From: Solirubrobacter ginsenosidimutans
Lineage (GTDB): Bacteria; Actinomycetota; Thermoleophilia; Solirubrobacterales; Solirubrobacteraceae
NCBI RefSeq assembly: GCF_027587205.1
Contig: NZ_JAPDOD010000031.1
Location: 1 to 64,000 of the forward strand
Reading direction: 5' to 3'
Length of the DNA: 64,000 bases
A program made the position numbers and the translations under genes. The number at the start of each line of letters is the position of its first letter. Position 1 is the first letter of the stretch. The notes beneath the pieces were generated by a model, which saw only the letters and a program-made list of their open reading frames with translations, did no database searches and was not told the DNA's origin. Shown here piece by piece: positions 30,886 to 38,655 of the stretch.

Positions 30886-31620
30886 TCAGGCGGTGACGTC
30901 GCGGCGTTCGATGACGAGGATTCCCGCGACCACGAAGATCCCCGCGTAGGCGGCGAACAGCAATCCTGCGGGCAGCTGCCCGAGCAGGTCGCTGGAGTCG
31001 TCGGCGCCGAACAGCCCACTGCTCACGCCGCCGAAGCCGTACTTGCGGATGATGTCGTCGAGCCCGGGAATGATCTGGAGCAGGTTCTCGAGCACGAACA
31101 GGTAGACGAGCGAGCCGACGATCGCGCCCACCTGGTTGCGCAGGACCGAGCCGACACCGAGGCCGAGCGCGGCCCACAACGCGGTGTCGATCGTGCCGCC
31201 GATGATCAGCGTGCCCGCGTCCCCGCTCGTGTCGAGGTCGCGCAGCCCGCCGATGCCCTTCACGATCAGGAAGACGAGAACCGTCGTCACCAGGCCCAGC
31301 GCGAACCCGATCGCCACCGACGCGCCGAGCTTGGCCAGGACGAGCCGCGGGCGGTGCGGAGCGACGAGCAGGCTCGGCGTGATCGTGCCGTGCCGGAACT
31401 CGCTCGTGATCGCCAGGATGCCGAGCACGAGCGCGAACGGCTGCACGAATGCCGCGAAGTTCATGATGTCCGTCAGCGGGTGATCGGACGGAGTGAAGTT
31501 CACCAGCGCGGTGACCAGGATCACGATCACCAGCACGAGCCCGAGCGAGCCGCCCACGATGCCGTAGAACGTCCGCGTGCTGCGGAGCTTGAAGAGCTCT
31601 GAACCGAGCAGGCGGGTCAT
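30886..31620 (-). CDS. ABC-2 type transporter permease
   Basis: 244 residues with about six hydrophobic segments, opening with LLGSELFKLRSTRTFYGIVGG, the typical start of ABC-2 permeases for export of lipids, peptides or antibiotics. The ATG overlaps the ATPase stop by 4 nt. It forms a two-gene exporter with the ATPase; a fixed substrate cannot be seen. Confidence 0.85.
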   Translation of the reverse strand: MTRLLGSELFKLRSTRTFYGIVGGSLGLVLVIVILVTALVNFTPSDHPLTDIMNFAAFVQPFALVLGILAITSEFRHGTITPSLLVAPHRPRLVLAKLGASVAIGFALGLVTTVLVFLIVKGIGGLRDLDTSGDAGTLIIGGTIDTALWAALGLGVGSVLRNQVGAIVGSLVYLFVLENLLQIIPGLDDIIRKYGFGGVSSGLFGADDSSDLLGQLPAGLLFAAYAGIFVVAGILVIERRDVTA

Positions 31621-32516
31621 GACGGGCCTCCGGTCGATTCAGTGAGTTCGAGATAGATCTCCTCGAGGCTCGATCCAGTCGGCGCGAGCTCGGAGATCAC
31701 GAGCTGGTGCTCCGCGATCACCCGCCCGATCTGCTCGCCGCTGCGGTCCTTGACGAGGATCTCCGCGGCGTCGCCGGTGACGTTCGCGCCGGCCGCGTGG
31801 AGGATGTCGCCGAGCCTGCGGACGTCCGGGCCGGCGACCTTCATCCCACCACCGCTGCGGGCCATGATCTCCGTCAGCGGCGCCTGGGCGACGCTGCGGC
31901 CCTTGTTGATGACGACCACGTCGTCGGCCGTCTGGGCGACCTCGGCCAGCACGTGACTGGACACGAGGACCGCACGGCCTTCGTTCGCGAGCGTCCGGAG
32001 GAAGTCGCGGAGCCAGCGGATGCCCTGCGGGTCGAGTCCGTTCGCCGGCTCGTCGAGTACCAGGACCTTGGGGTCGCCGAGCAGCGCCGCGGCGAGGCCG
32101 AGCCGCTGGCGCATGCCGAGCGAGTAGCCGCCCGCGCGCCGGTTGGCCGCGTCGCTGAGGGCGACGAGCTGCAGCAGCTCGTCCACGCGGGCGTCACTGA
32201 TCCCCGCCGCCTTCGCGAGCGCCCGCAGGTGGTTGCGGCCGCTGCGGCCCGGGTGGAACATCCCGCCGTCCAGCACCGAGCCGACGGTGTGGACCGGATC
32301 GCCGAGCTCCACGTACCGCGTCCCCTGGACGACCGCGCGTCCGGACGTCGGGTTCACCAGCCCGAGCAACATTCGCAGAGTCGTGGTCTTGCCCGCACCA
32401 TTGGGCCCGAGAAAGCCGACCACGCGGCCCTCGTCGGCAGTGAAGGACAAGTCGTCGACAGCCAGCACCGGCCCGAATCGCTTCGTCAGACCGGCGACCT
32501 CAATCGCGTGCGCCAT
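31617..32516 (-). CDS. ABC transporter ATP-binding protein (ABC-2 exporter, CcmA/DrrA type)
   Basis: 299 residues. Walker A GPNGAGKTTT, signature YSLGMRQRLGLAAALL, Walker B VLVLDEPANGLDP and switch His in VLVSSHVLAE. The C-terminal extension of about 80 residues (VAGPDVRRLGDILHAAG...) is usual for DrrA-type exporters. Drives the adjacent ABC-2 permease. Its ATG at 32514-32516 lies 15 nt from a 22-bp palindrome (32531-32552) shared with the opposite collagen-like gene. Confidence 0.9.
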   Translation of the reverse strand: MAHAIEVAGLTKRFGPVLAVDDLSFTADEGRVVGFLGPNGAGKTTTLRMLLGLVNPTSGRAVVQGTRYVELGDPVHTVGSVLDGGMFHPGRSGRNHLRALAKAAGISDARVDELLQLVALSDAANRRAGGYSLGMRQRLGLAAALLGDPKVLVLDEPANGLDPQGIRWLRDFLRTLANEGRAVLVSSHVLAEVAQTADDVVVINKGRSVAQAPLTEIMARSGGGMKVAGPDVRRLGDILHAAGANVTGDAAEILVKDRSGEQIGRVIAEHQLVISELAPTGSSLEEIYLELTESTGGPS

Positions 32517-32530
32517 TGCGTTGATGTGTA

Positions 32531-32552
32531 GCGGATTGATGCACCAATCCGC
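32531..32552. promoter_or_regulatory. Palindromic operator candidate between the ABC exporter and the collagen-like gene
   Basis: Perfect 8-bp arms GCGGATTG and CAATCCGC around the 6-nt centre ATGCAC, which itself contains TGCA, so 20 of 22 positions are symmetrical. It overlaps the candidate -35 box (TTGATG, 32536-32541) of the collagen-like gene, the classic place for a repressor, and lies 15 nt from the ABC start codon. The -10 candidate TATACG is at 32560-32565 (18-nt spacer). Confidence 0.5.
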
Positions 32553-32595
32553 CCCCGCCTATACGGTCCCCCCGTACCCGAGTGGAGGGAAGCAC

Positions 32596-33612
32596 ATGCA
32601 GGTCAAGGGGTTGAAGACGGGCGTGAGCATCGCCCTGGTCGGCATTCTCGCGGGAGGCGGAGGGGCCTACGCCGCGGGACAGATCACCAGCGCGCAGATC
32701 AAGGACGGCACGATCACCACGAAGGACATCAAGAAAGGGACGATCACCGCCGCCAACCTTTCGACCGCGACGCAGAAGGGCCTGGTCGGCCCGGCCGGTC
32801 CCGCCGGACCCGCGGGTCCCGCCGGCTCGGCCGCTGCGCCGGCCTCGAGCGTCTTCGGCTCCGCCGGCGCGGCGGGTGCGAAGGGCGACACGGGCGCTCA
32901 GGGTCCGCAGGGGCTCCAGGGTCTGAAGGGCGACACGGGCGCCGCGGGTGCCAAGGGTGACGCGGGCGCGGCCGGACCCGCCGGCGCGAAGGGCGACACC
33001 GGCGCGGCCGGACCCGCCGGCGCCAAGGGCGACACCGGCGCCGCCGGACCCGCCGGCGCGAAGGGCGACACCGGCGCCGCCGGACCCGCGGGCGCCAAGG
33101 GCGACACCGGCGCAGCCGGACCCGCCGGCGCGAAGGGCGACACGGGCGTGGCCGGTCCCAAGGGCGACACGGGCGTGGCCGGTCCCAAGGGCGACACCGG
33201 CGCCGCCGGTCCCAAGGGCGATCCCGGCCCTCCCGGCACCGGAGGCGCGACCAAGGTGACTCGCATCGTCAGCGACGCCGTGCCCAACGGCACGTCGGAT
33301 GAGGAGTGGCTCGCCGAAGCCGTCGCCGTCTGCCCCGACGGCCAGACCATCGTCTCGGGCGGGTTCTTCCAGAACATCCCCTCCCTGGGCGAGGTCTACT
33401 ACAACGCCCCCGACCAGGACGACACCGCCTGGATCATCGACGCTGTCAACTGGGGCGACCCGGACAACCCGGACCTCGACGCGGGCGACCTGACCTCGAT
33501 CGCCTACTGCATCCCGTCCACCACCGCCAGCAAGGTCCCCTACGCCCAGCGCCGCGCCGCCGCCGTCAAGCAGGCCGCCGCGATCCGCGCGCAGATCAAC
33601 AAGCGCCGCTAA
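32596..33612 (+). CDS. Secreted collagen-like triple-helix protein
   Basis: 338 residues from the ATG at 32596 behind GGAGGGA. A signal-anchor-like N-terminus ([18 protein letters not shown]) is followed by [19 protein letters not shown], then Gly-X-Y repeats from about residue 65 to 215 ([13 protein letters not shown], then [12 protein letters not shown] units), interrupted at [18 protein letters not shown]. The C-terminal domain of about 115 residues is globular ([17 protein letters not shown], with two Cys) and ends in a Lys/Arg/Ala-rich helix. It would form a surface filament that trimerises through the globular or N-terminal part; actinobacterial cousins are mostly uncharacterised. No enzyme motif. 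Confidence 0.85.
   Translation: MQVKGLKTGVSIALVGILAGGGGAYAAGQITSAQIKDGTITTKDIKKGTITAANLSTATQKGLVGPAGPAGPAGPAGSAAAPASSVFGSAGAAGAKGDTGAQGPQGLQGLKGDTGAAGAKGDAGAAGPAGAKGDTGAAGPAGAKGDTGAAGPAGAKGDTGAAGPAGAKGDTGAAGPAGAKGDTGVAGPKGDTGVAGPKGDTGAAGPKGDPGPPGTGGATKVTRIVSDAVPNGTSDEEWLAEAVAVCPDGQTIVSGGFFQNIPSLGEVYYNAPDQDDTAWIIDAVNWGDPDNPDLDAGDLTSIAYCIPSTTASKVPYAQRRAAAVKQAAAIRAQINKRR
32875..33237 (+). repeat. Tandem repeats encoding collagen Gly-X-Y units
   Basis: The 36-nt unit encoding [12 protein letters not shown] recurs six times in a row in the core (about 32930-33147), followed by shorter GVAGPKGDT units. Neighbouring copies differ mainly at third positions, so the array may lengthen and shorten by slippage or recombination. 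Confidence 0.8.
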
Positions 33613-33629
33613 GCGCTCGCCATCGACCG

Positions 33630-33653
33630 CGTCGCCGGGGAGACCCGGCGACG
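33630..33653 (+). terminator. Terminator of the collagen-like gene
   Basis: A perfect 10-bp stem (CGTCGCCGGG / CCCGGCGACG) with a GAGA tetraloop, 17 nt after the stop codon; no T-run. The 160 nt from here to the toxin gene hold nothing I can assign. Confidence 0.65.
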
Positions 33654-33810
33654 CCGTAGCCATCCGCGTCGATCCCTTCCGGAAGCTCGTCAGCCTGGCC
33701 TAAATAGATCGCCGCGTCAGCTACACCTCAGCTCGGCTCCGAGGTTCCGACGACCGTTGCCCTCCCCGCTCTGAGGTTCGATCCGGTGCCCAGGAGATGC
33801 ACGATGAGCG

Positions 33811-34215
33811 CTAGCGGGGAGGGATCACACGATGGTCGACGGCGGGGAGATCGTCGAAGGCGTGCGCGTCGGTCGTGATCAGCACGCGGCCCGTCGCGCG
33901 CGCCGTCGCTGCGATCTGGAGGTCGTGCGCTCCACGCGGGCGGCCCGCGCGACGTGCGTGAGCCAACAGAGCGGCGTGATGGCGAGCGATATCGATGTCG
34001 AAGGCGATAACGTCGAACGTGGCAAGGATCGCGTCGACGGTGGCCGAGCGCGCTGGTCGGCGCTGGGCGTCGGCCAGTTTGACGCCGGCCATCAACTCCG
34101 ACGCGGTGATCGCGGCGATCGCGATGTCGGCATCGTCAGACAGCAGCGTCGTGTCGATACGCCGGCCACGCTCGATCGCGACGAGCACGCCGGTGTCGAC
34201 GATCAGTCGTTCCAC
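33811..34215 (-). CDS. vapC: PIN-domain ribonuclease toxin (VapC type)
   Basis: 134 residues from a GTG start. The four acidic residues of the PIN active site are visible: Asp7 in IVDTGVLVA, Glu40 in ASELMAGV, Asp98 in GAHDLQIA and Asp116 in TTDAHAFDDL. VapC toxins cut tRNA or rRNA and stop growth until neutralised. It overlaps the antitoxin gene upstream by 13 nt, so translation is coupled. No other mobile-element genes lie beside it. Confidence 0.88.
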   Translation of the reverse strand: MERLIVDTGVLVAIERGRRIDTTLLSDDADIAIAAITASELMAGVKLADAQRRPARSATVDAILATFDVIAFDIDIARHHAALLAHARRAGRPRGAHDLQIAATARATGRVLITTDAHAFDDLPAVDHRVIPPR

Positions 34216-34460
34216 GGATCGGTGTCGGTGGCCTCGCCGGCGAATCGCCGCAGGTCGTGCAGATCATCGGCCCAGCGATCGTCAGGCGGAAGATCGGTGA
34301 GGATGCGGCGCAGGTCGGCGCCGGTTCCGCGGCGAGCCGGAGCGATCGTGGCAACGACGCGACCGCGACGCACGACGGTGAAGGTCTCACCGCGGTGCTC
34401 GACCGCGTCGAGCAGGTCCGCGAAGCGCTTGGACGCCTCGGTTGCGCTGATCTCACTCAC
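34203..34460 (-). CDS. Phd/YefM-family antitoxin (VapB role)
   Basis: 85 residues. SEISATEASKRFADLLDAVEHRGETFTVVRRGRVVATIAP is the classic Phd/YefM DNA-binding fold; the acidic C-terminus (GEATDTDPWND) would wrap the toxin. I start it at GTG 34458-34460, not at the longer ATG, because the palindrome and -10-like GATAAT sit immediately upstream. With no ribosome site, the message is probably leaderless. It should repress its own promoter. Confidence 0.82.
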   Translation of the reverse strand: MSEISATEASKRFADLLDAVEHRGETFTVVRRGRVVATIAPARRGTGADLRRILTDLPPDDRWADDLHDLRRFAGEATDTDPWND

Positions 34461-34479
34461 GAATCTGATTATCCGATTC
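34461..34479 (-). promoter_or_regulatory. Candidate promoter/operator of the toxin-antitoxin pair
   Basis: Inverted repeat GAATC / GATTC with a 9-nt spacer touching the antitoxin start codon. On the minus strand the spacer carries GATAAT (34468-34473), seven nucleotides before the GTG, so transcription would start at or near the start codon. An autorepressor site overlapping the -10 is the expected design. Confidence 0.4.
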
Positions 34480-34620
34480 ACGAGCCCGAACTTCAAGTGC
34501 ACACGCGATCGGGACGCGGGCTTCACGCTGATCGTCGCCCTGCGCGAGCGGCCGGCCGGGCAGAATCCCCGCGCACCCGCCGGCGCTATCCAGCCCGTCC
34601 CGCCGACGCGGCGTCTTGGT

Positions 34621-34685
34621 GGGGGATCGGACCGAGCAGAGACACCCTCACCAGTCTTTTGTGGGTCTGCTTGGTCCGATCCCCC
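34621..34685. repeat. Intergenic inverted repeat with 20-bp stem
   Basis: Left arm 34621-34640 pairs with right arm 34666-34685 over 20 positions without a bulge, the only non-Watson-Crick pair being one G-T (34634 with 34672). The 25-nt loop has a second short helix (CAC with GTG). It sits alone in the 264-nt gap between the antitoxin and the Rrf2 gene. It is too long and distant for a normal terminator; a structured RNA, a cruciform or the remains of a small palindromic mobile element are possible. The rest of the gap shows nothing else. Confidence 0.8.
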
Positions 34686-34724
34686 GCCTACCCACGCGGC
34701 CCGTCAACAGGGCTAAACAGAGAC

Positions 34725-35117
34725 CTAGATGTAATACATCGTCGCGCCCGCGGCCTGGTTCTCGCGATCGACGACGTCGAGGATCGTCGTCTTGGCCAGG
34801 ACGGCGCGGGCCGCGGCGGCGGCTTCGGCGAAGATGCCCTCGGCTTCGGCGCCCAGGCGGCCGTCCAACAGCTCGACGACTTCCAGCACCGTCACCTCGC
34901 CCGGTTCGCGGGCGAAGGCGTAGCCGCCCTTGACGCCGCGCTGGGAGCGGAGGATGCCGGCGCGGCGGAGGACGGCGAAAAGTTGCTCGAGGAACTGGAC
35001 CGGGACGTCGCGGCGGCGGGCGAGCTCGCCGATCGGAACCGGGCCCGCGCCGCCGCAGCGGGCGAGCTCAGCGAGCGCGCGGATCGCGTACGGCGATTTC
35101 GTCGTGATCGAGAGCAC
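34725..35117 (-). CDS. Rrf2-family transcriptional regulator
   Basis: 130 residues from a GTG start. The winged helix (SITTKSPYAIRALAELAR, VPIGELARRRDVPVQFLEQLFAVLRRAGIL, SQRGVKGGYAFAREPGEVTV) is clear. The three cysteines that hold an Fe-S cluster in IscR/NsrR are absent; a single Cys sits in ARCGG. So it may sense something other than Fe-S or nitric oxide. A palindrome lies right upstream, as expected for self-regulation. No target gene is obvious next to it. Confidence 0.85.
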   Translation of the reverse strand: MLSITTKSPYAIRALAELARCGGAGPVPIGELARRRDVPVQFLEQLFAVLRRAGILRSQRGVKGGYAFAREPGEVTVLEVVELLDGRLGAEAEGIFAEAAAAARAVLAKTTILDVVDRENQAAGATMYYI

Positions 35118-35118
35118 G

Positions 35119-35132
35119 TGTCAATGCTGACA
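35119..35132 (-). promoter_or_regulatory. Operator candidate of the Rrf2 gene
   Basis: Perfect inverted repeat TGTCA-atgc-TGACA ending one nucleotide before the GTG start of the Rrf2 gene. No ribosome site precedes the start, so the operator probably overlaps the promoter of a leaderless message. Confidence 0.45.
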
Positions 35133-35160
35133 TGCGCGACGGCGCAACCGGGGGTGTTCG

Positions 35161-35190
35161 ACGTTTCTCCCCATATGTGGGGAGAAACGT
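35161..35190 (-). terminator. Hairpin after the HDOD-LuxR gene
   Basis: Perfect 12-bp arms ACGTTTCTCCCC and GGGGAGAAACGT with the loop ATATGT, 15 nt past the stop codon (35206) of the HDOD-LuxR gene. It could end that transcript or be a second control site of the Rrf2 gene, which starts 43 nt further on. No T-run follows. Confidence 0.6.
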
Positions 35191-35205
35191 AAGCCTCCCT
35201 CAGTC

Positions 35206-36414
35206 CTAGAGCCAGCCGCGTTCGGTGGCGTGCAGGACGGCCTGCGCGCGGTCGACGGCGCCGAGCTTGCCGTAGATGTTGTGCAGGTGGGTGCGGACCG
35301 TCGAGGTCGAGAGGGAGAGCTCGAGCGCGATCTGCTTGTAGACCATGCCCTGGGCGAGGCGCTTGAGCACGTCCAGCTCGCGCACCGACAGCGGGCACGG
35401 CTCGACCGCGCGCGGGCGGTCGTTGGACGGGTAGGGCAGGTCATAGAGCACGGAGCGCAGCTCGGAAGGCCCGAAGCCGACGGTGCGGGCGGCGCGCAGG
35501 AGCTCGGTCGAGGAGACCGGGGAGCCCTGCGAGTAGTGCGCGAGCATGTCGGCGAGGCGGACGAAGGCCGCGTCACCCTGGGCGTCGTCGGAGTGATGGC
35601 GCTCGATCGCGCTCGCTACGGCGTTCGGGAGGTTCCAGCGGCGGGCAAGAACACCGCCGACCAGCGCGTGGTCGACGCCGAGCTCGCGGCGCTCGTAGTG
35701 CAGGCGCTCCTCGGGCGTGCGGGCGGGTCCGTGGACCTGCTTCGGGTAGCCCGGGTAGGCGTGCATGAGCACGAGCTTGCCGACGTCGTGCAACAAGGCG
35801 GTGACGAGCAGACGGTCGCGGTGCGCGTAGCCGGCGGCGGCGGCGAGGCGGTCCGCGGCGCGCTGGACGGCGACGGCGTGCAGGCGGAAGCGCTCGGGAG
35901 CGGCGTCCCAGGTCTTGCCGCGCTCGAAGAACTCGAAGGTCTCGGCGTTGGCCGCGAGGCGCTGGACGGCCTCGGGCGAGAGCACCTCGACGGAGCCGAC
36001 GACCGACTCGACCTGGCCGCGGCGCGGAGAGTCGAGGCCGTTGGCCAGACGCATCACGGAGATGACGAGCGCGACGTCGGACTCGATGGCGCGCACGACG
36101 TCGCCCGTGGAGGGGCGATCCTCGGCGATGAGCGCCAGCAGGCGGTTGCGCGACTCGGCGAGTGCCGGGAAGACCTCCAGGGCCTCGAACGCGGCGGTGA
36201 GCCGCTTGCCATGACCTTCGTTGCGCGGCCGCCCGACGACGGCATACGGCGCGTCGCCGCGTGGGCGGGGCCGAACTGCGGCGGATGTCGTTGCGGTGCT
36301 CATGAGTGAGTCATCGGCCGCAGAGAGCGGTTCTGGAGTTTGGCCAGGGGTCACTGAAAGGTCACCTTGACCAGGTATCGGCACCGGTGGACCGATGGTT
36401 GAGACCCCCGCCAT
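35206..36414 (-). CDS. HDOD-domain protein with C-terminal LuxR DNA-binding domain
   Basis: 402 residues. The HDOD region (about 85-320) has FPALAESRNRLLALIAED, MRLANGLDSPRRGQVES, the HD-like ALLHDVGKLVLMHAYPG and IERHHSD. A LuxR/GerE helix-turn-helix ends the protein (LSVRELDVLKRLAQGMVYKQ, STVRTHLHNIYGKLG). HDOD proteins often sense or relay signals without catalysis; joining it to a DNA-binding domain would make a one-component regulator. Start at ATG 36412-36414, preceded by GGAGGGG; the in-frame ATG at 36303 has no ribosome site. It lies 21 nt behind gltX and may be cotranscribed with it. Confidence 0.82.
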   Translation of the reverse strand: MAGVSTIGPPVPIPGQGDLSVTPGQTPEPLSAADDSLMSTATTSAAVRPRPRGDAPYAVVGRPRNEGHGKRLTAAFEALEVFPALAESRNRLLALIAEDRPSTGDVVRAIESDVALVISVMRLANGLDSPRRGQVESVVGSVEVLSPEAVQRLAANAETFEFFERGKTWDAAPERFRLHAVAVQRAADRLAAAAGYAHRDRLLVTALLHDVGKLVLMHAYPGYPKQVHGPARTPEERLHYERRELGVDHALVGGVLARRWNLPNAVASAIERHHSDDAQGDAAFVRLADMLAHYSQGSPVSSTELLRAARTVGFGPSELRSVLYDLPYPSNDRPRAVEPCPLSVRELDVLKRLAQGMVYKQIALELSLSTSTVRTHLHNIYGKLGAVDRAQAVLHATERGWL

Positions 36415-36435
36415 GTACCCCTCCTATCCCGCCAA

Positions 36436-37764
36436 CTACGCCTCAAGCGCGTGTCCCACCCTTGCCAGCGTCTCATCGCGCCCCAGCAGCGCGACCGTCT
36501 CGAAGATACCGGGTGAAACGGTCGTCCCGGTCAAAGCGACCCGCAAAGGTTGGAAGATCGCCTTCGCTTTGCGCTGCGTGCGCTCGGAGACGCCGCGCAG
36601 AACCTCCTCGACGTTCTCAGGAGTCCACGGTTCCGGCAGCTCGGCGAGCGCCGCCTGCGCGTCGGCGAGCGCCTCGCGCGATTCGCGCGGCTCGAGGAAC
36701 TTCTCGCGCGCCTTCGGGTCGTCGAACGGACCATCGAAGAACGAGCCGGCCAGCGGCCAGAACTCCTCGAGCGTCGAGATCTTCTCCTGCGTGATCGCGA
36801 CCGCCGGACCGAGCCCGGTGCGGCCCGTGAACTCCTCCAGGCGCGCCGTCAGATCAACGTTTGAGAGCTCGCGCACGTAGCGGCCGTTGATCCAGCGCAG
36901 CTTCTGCTCGTCGAAGACCGCCGGGTTCTTGGACACCCGCTCGAGCGAGAACAGCTCCTGAAGCTCCGGAATCGTGAAGAAGGTGGTCTTCTCGTCGTAG
37001 CCCCAGCCCAGAAGCGCGAGGTAGTTGATCACTGCCTCTCGTAGATACCCCGAATTCCGGAGATCTTGAACCGAAGCGGCGCCGTGGCGCTTTGAAAGCT
37101 TCTTCCCGTCCGGACCATGCAGGAGCGGAAGGTGCGCGTAGGTCGGAGGTTCCGCACCCATCGCTGCGTAGATCCGCATGTGCTTCGGCGTGTTGGAGTA
37201 ATGGTCCGCGCCGCGGACGACGTGCGTGATGCCCGCGTCGTGATCGTCGACCACGACCGCGAGGTGGTAGATCGGCGTCCCGTCGGCCCGCGCGATCACG
37301 AGATCGTCCTGCAGGACGTTCTCGAAGGCGCTCTCGCCGCGGATGATGTCGCGCACGACCGTCGCGCCCTCGTCGGGCATCCGCAGGCGCACGGCGCCCT
37401 CGCCCTCGTCCTCGCCCCGGAAGCCGCGGTTGCCGTTGGCCTCCTTGAAGGCCTTGACCTGCTCAGGCCCCGCGGTCGAGCGATACGCCTGCCCCGACTC
37501 GAGCAATTGCGCGACGACCTCCGCGTGCCGGCCGGCGTTCGCGGATTGGTAGGTCACGTCCCCGTCCCAGTCGATCCCGAGCCAGGCGAGGCTGTCGAAG
37601 ATCAGCTCGACGTTCTCGGGCGTCGAGCGCTCGCGGTCGGTGTCCTCGATTCTCAGGACGAGCTGGCCGCCCGAGCCCCGGGCGAGAAGCCAGTTGTACA
37701 GTGCCGTCCTCGCGTTGCCGATGTGCAACGCGCCGGTTGGCGATGGAGGAAAACGCACGCGCAT
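36436..37764 (-). CDS. gltX: Glutamyl-tRNA synthetase
   Basis: 442 residues. Class I synthetase with HIGH-type motif PTGALHIGNART (His14) and KMSKS-type motif KKLSKRHG (about 221-228). It charges tRNA-Glu, probably also tRNA-Gln, since the amidotransferase route is common in this group. RIEDTDRERSTPEN and GWGYDEKTTFF follow the family. The ATG lies only 15 nt from the nfo start on the other strand. A -10-like TAGGAT (minus strand, 37775-37780) is 10 nt before the start, with no ribosome site, so a very short or absent leader is likely. Confidence 0.93.
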   Translation of the reverse strand: MRVRFPPSPTGALHIGNARTALYNWLLARGSGGQLVLRIEDTDRERSTPENVELIFDSLAWLGIDWDGDVTYQSANAGRHAEVVAQLLESGQAYRSTAGPEQVKAFKEANGNRGFRGEDEGEGAVRLRMPDEGATVVRDIIRGESAFENVLQDDLVIARADGTPIYHLAVVVDDHDAGITHVVRGADHYSNTPKHMRIYAAMGAEPPTYAHLPLLHGPDGKKLSKRHGAASVQDLRNSGYLREAVINYLALLGWGYDEKTTFFTIPELQELFSLERVSKNPAVFDEQKLRWINGRYVRELSNVDLTARLEEFTGRTGLGPAVAITQEKISTLEEFWPLAGSFFDGPFDDPKAREKFLEPRESREALADAQAALAELPEPWTPENVEEVLRGVSERTQRKAKAIFQPLRVALTGTTVSPGIFETVALLGRDETLARVGHALEA

Positions 37765-37774
37765 GATTCACATC

Positions 37775-37780
37775 ATCCTA
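37775..37780 (-). promoter_or_regulatory. Candidate -10 box of gltX
   Basis: TAGGAT on the minus strand, 10 nt before the gltX start codon, overlaps the A of the nfo start codon. It would give a leader of only a few nucleotides. Confidence 0.35.
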
Positions 37781-38655
37781 TGTTGATCGGCGCCCACGTC
37801 TCGCCCTCCGGCGGCCCAGCGATGGCCGTCGGACGCGGAGAGGAGCGGGGTTGCCGCTCAATCCAGATCTTCAATCAGAACCCACGACAGTGGAAGGCGC
37901 GCGTCTATTCCGACGAGGAAGTCGCCGCCTACCACGAGGCGATGAAGGGCTCGAACGTCGAGCAGCTGGTGATCCACGCGGTCTACCTGCTCAACTGCGC
38001 GTCTGAGGACCCGGAGATTCGTGACAAGTCACTGGCATCGCTCATCGTCGCACTCAACGCTGGAGCGCAGCTAAAGGCCAAGGGCGTCGTCCTGCACCCG
38101 GGTTCCGCGCTCAAGAACGGCGGCTCGGTCGAGGAGGCGCTCAAGCGCGCCGGCCAGGTCATCAAGGAGGCGCTGGCCGAGTCGGAGGAGTGCCCCCTGC
38201 TGCTCGAGGACACCGCCGGTGCCGGCGGGACGCTCGGGCGCTCGTTCGAAGAGCTCGCGACGATGATCGAGGTGGCCGGCGGCGGGAAGCGACTCGGCGC
38301 CTGCCTGGACTCGTGCCATCTCTTCGCCTCCGGCTACGACGTCCGCACCCGCGAGTCGCTGACCGCGGTGGTCGACGAGTTCGACAAGGTCGTCGGCCTC
38401 GACCGCCTCGGCGCGCTGCACGTCAACGACTCGATGACCGGGCTCGGTTCGAACCGGGACCGCCACGTCAACCTCGGCGACGGCGAGATCGGCCGCGAGG
38501 GAATGATCGCGTTCCTCAGCGAGCCGCGATTCGAGGGCCTGCCGGTGATCTTCGAAGGACCGGGCCGCTCCGGCAAGGAGATCGACCCGGTCGACATGGC
38601 GTGGGCGTTCGACCTGCGCTCCCGCGGGCTGGCGGAGCGCCTGGCCGCCGCCTAG
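37780..38655 (+). CDS. nfo: Endonuclease IV (AP endonuclease)
   Basis: 291 residues from ATG 37780. It cuts DNA at abasic sites in base-excision repair and uses three zinc ions. Opening IGAHVSPSGGPAMAV, QIFNQNPRQWKA, VIHAVYLLNCAS, VLHPGS, LLEDTAGAGGTLG, CLDSCHLFASGYDVR, HVNDSMTGLGSNRDRHVNLG and FEGPG are all diagnostic and hold the metal ligands. The frame extends far upstream over gltX, but only as shadow. Divergent from gltX by 15 nt. Its stop shares CTAG with the convergent secreted-protein gene. Confidence 0.93.
   Translation: MLIGAHVSPSGGPAMAVGRGEERGCRSIQIFNQNPRQWKARVYSDEEVAAYHEAMKGSNVEQLVIHAVYLLNCASEDPEIRDKSLASLIVALNAGAQLKAKGVVLHPGSALKNGGSVEEALKRAGQVIKEALAESEECPLLLEDTAGAGGTLGRSFEELATMIEVAGGGKRLGACLDSCHLFASGYDVRTRESLTAVVDEFDKVVGLDRLGALHVNDSMTGLGSNRDRHVNLGDGEIGREGMIAFLSEPRFEGLPVIFEGPGRSGKEIDPVDMAWAFDLRSRGLAERLAAA

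Noticed and set aside
32875..33237. Possible CRISPR or satellite in the collagen region
   Set aside because: The 36-nt period equals 12 codons of Gly-X-Y and stays in frame; there are no spacers.
33771..33795. GGTTCGATCC motif before the toxin gene
   Set aside because: It resembles a T-loop, but the flanks do not form a T-stem or any cloverleaf.
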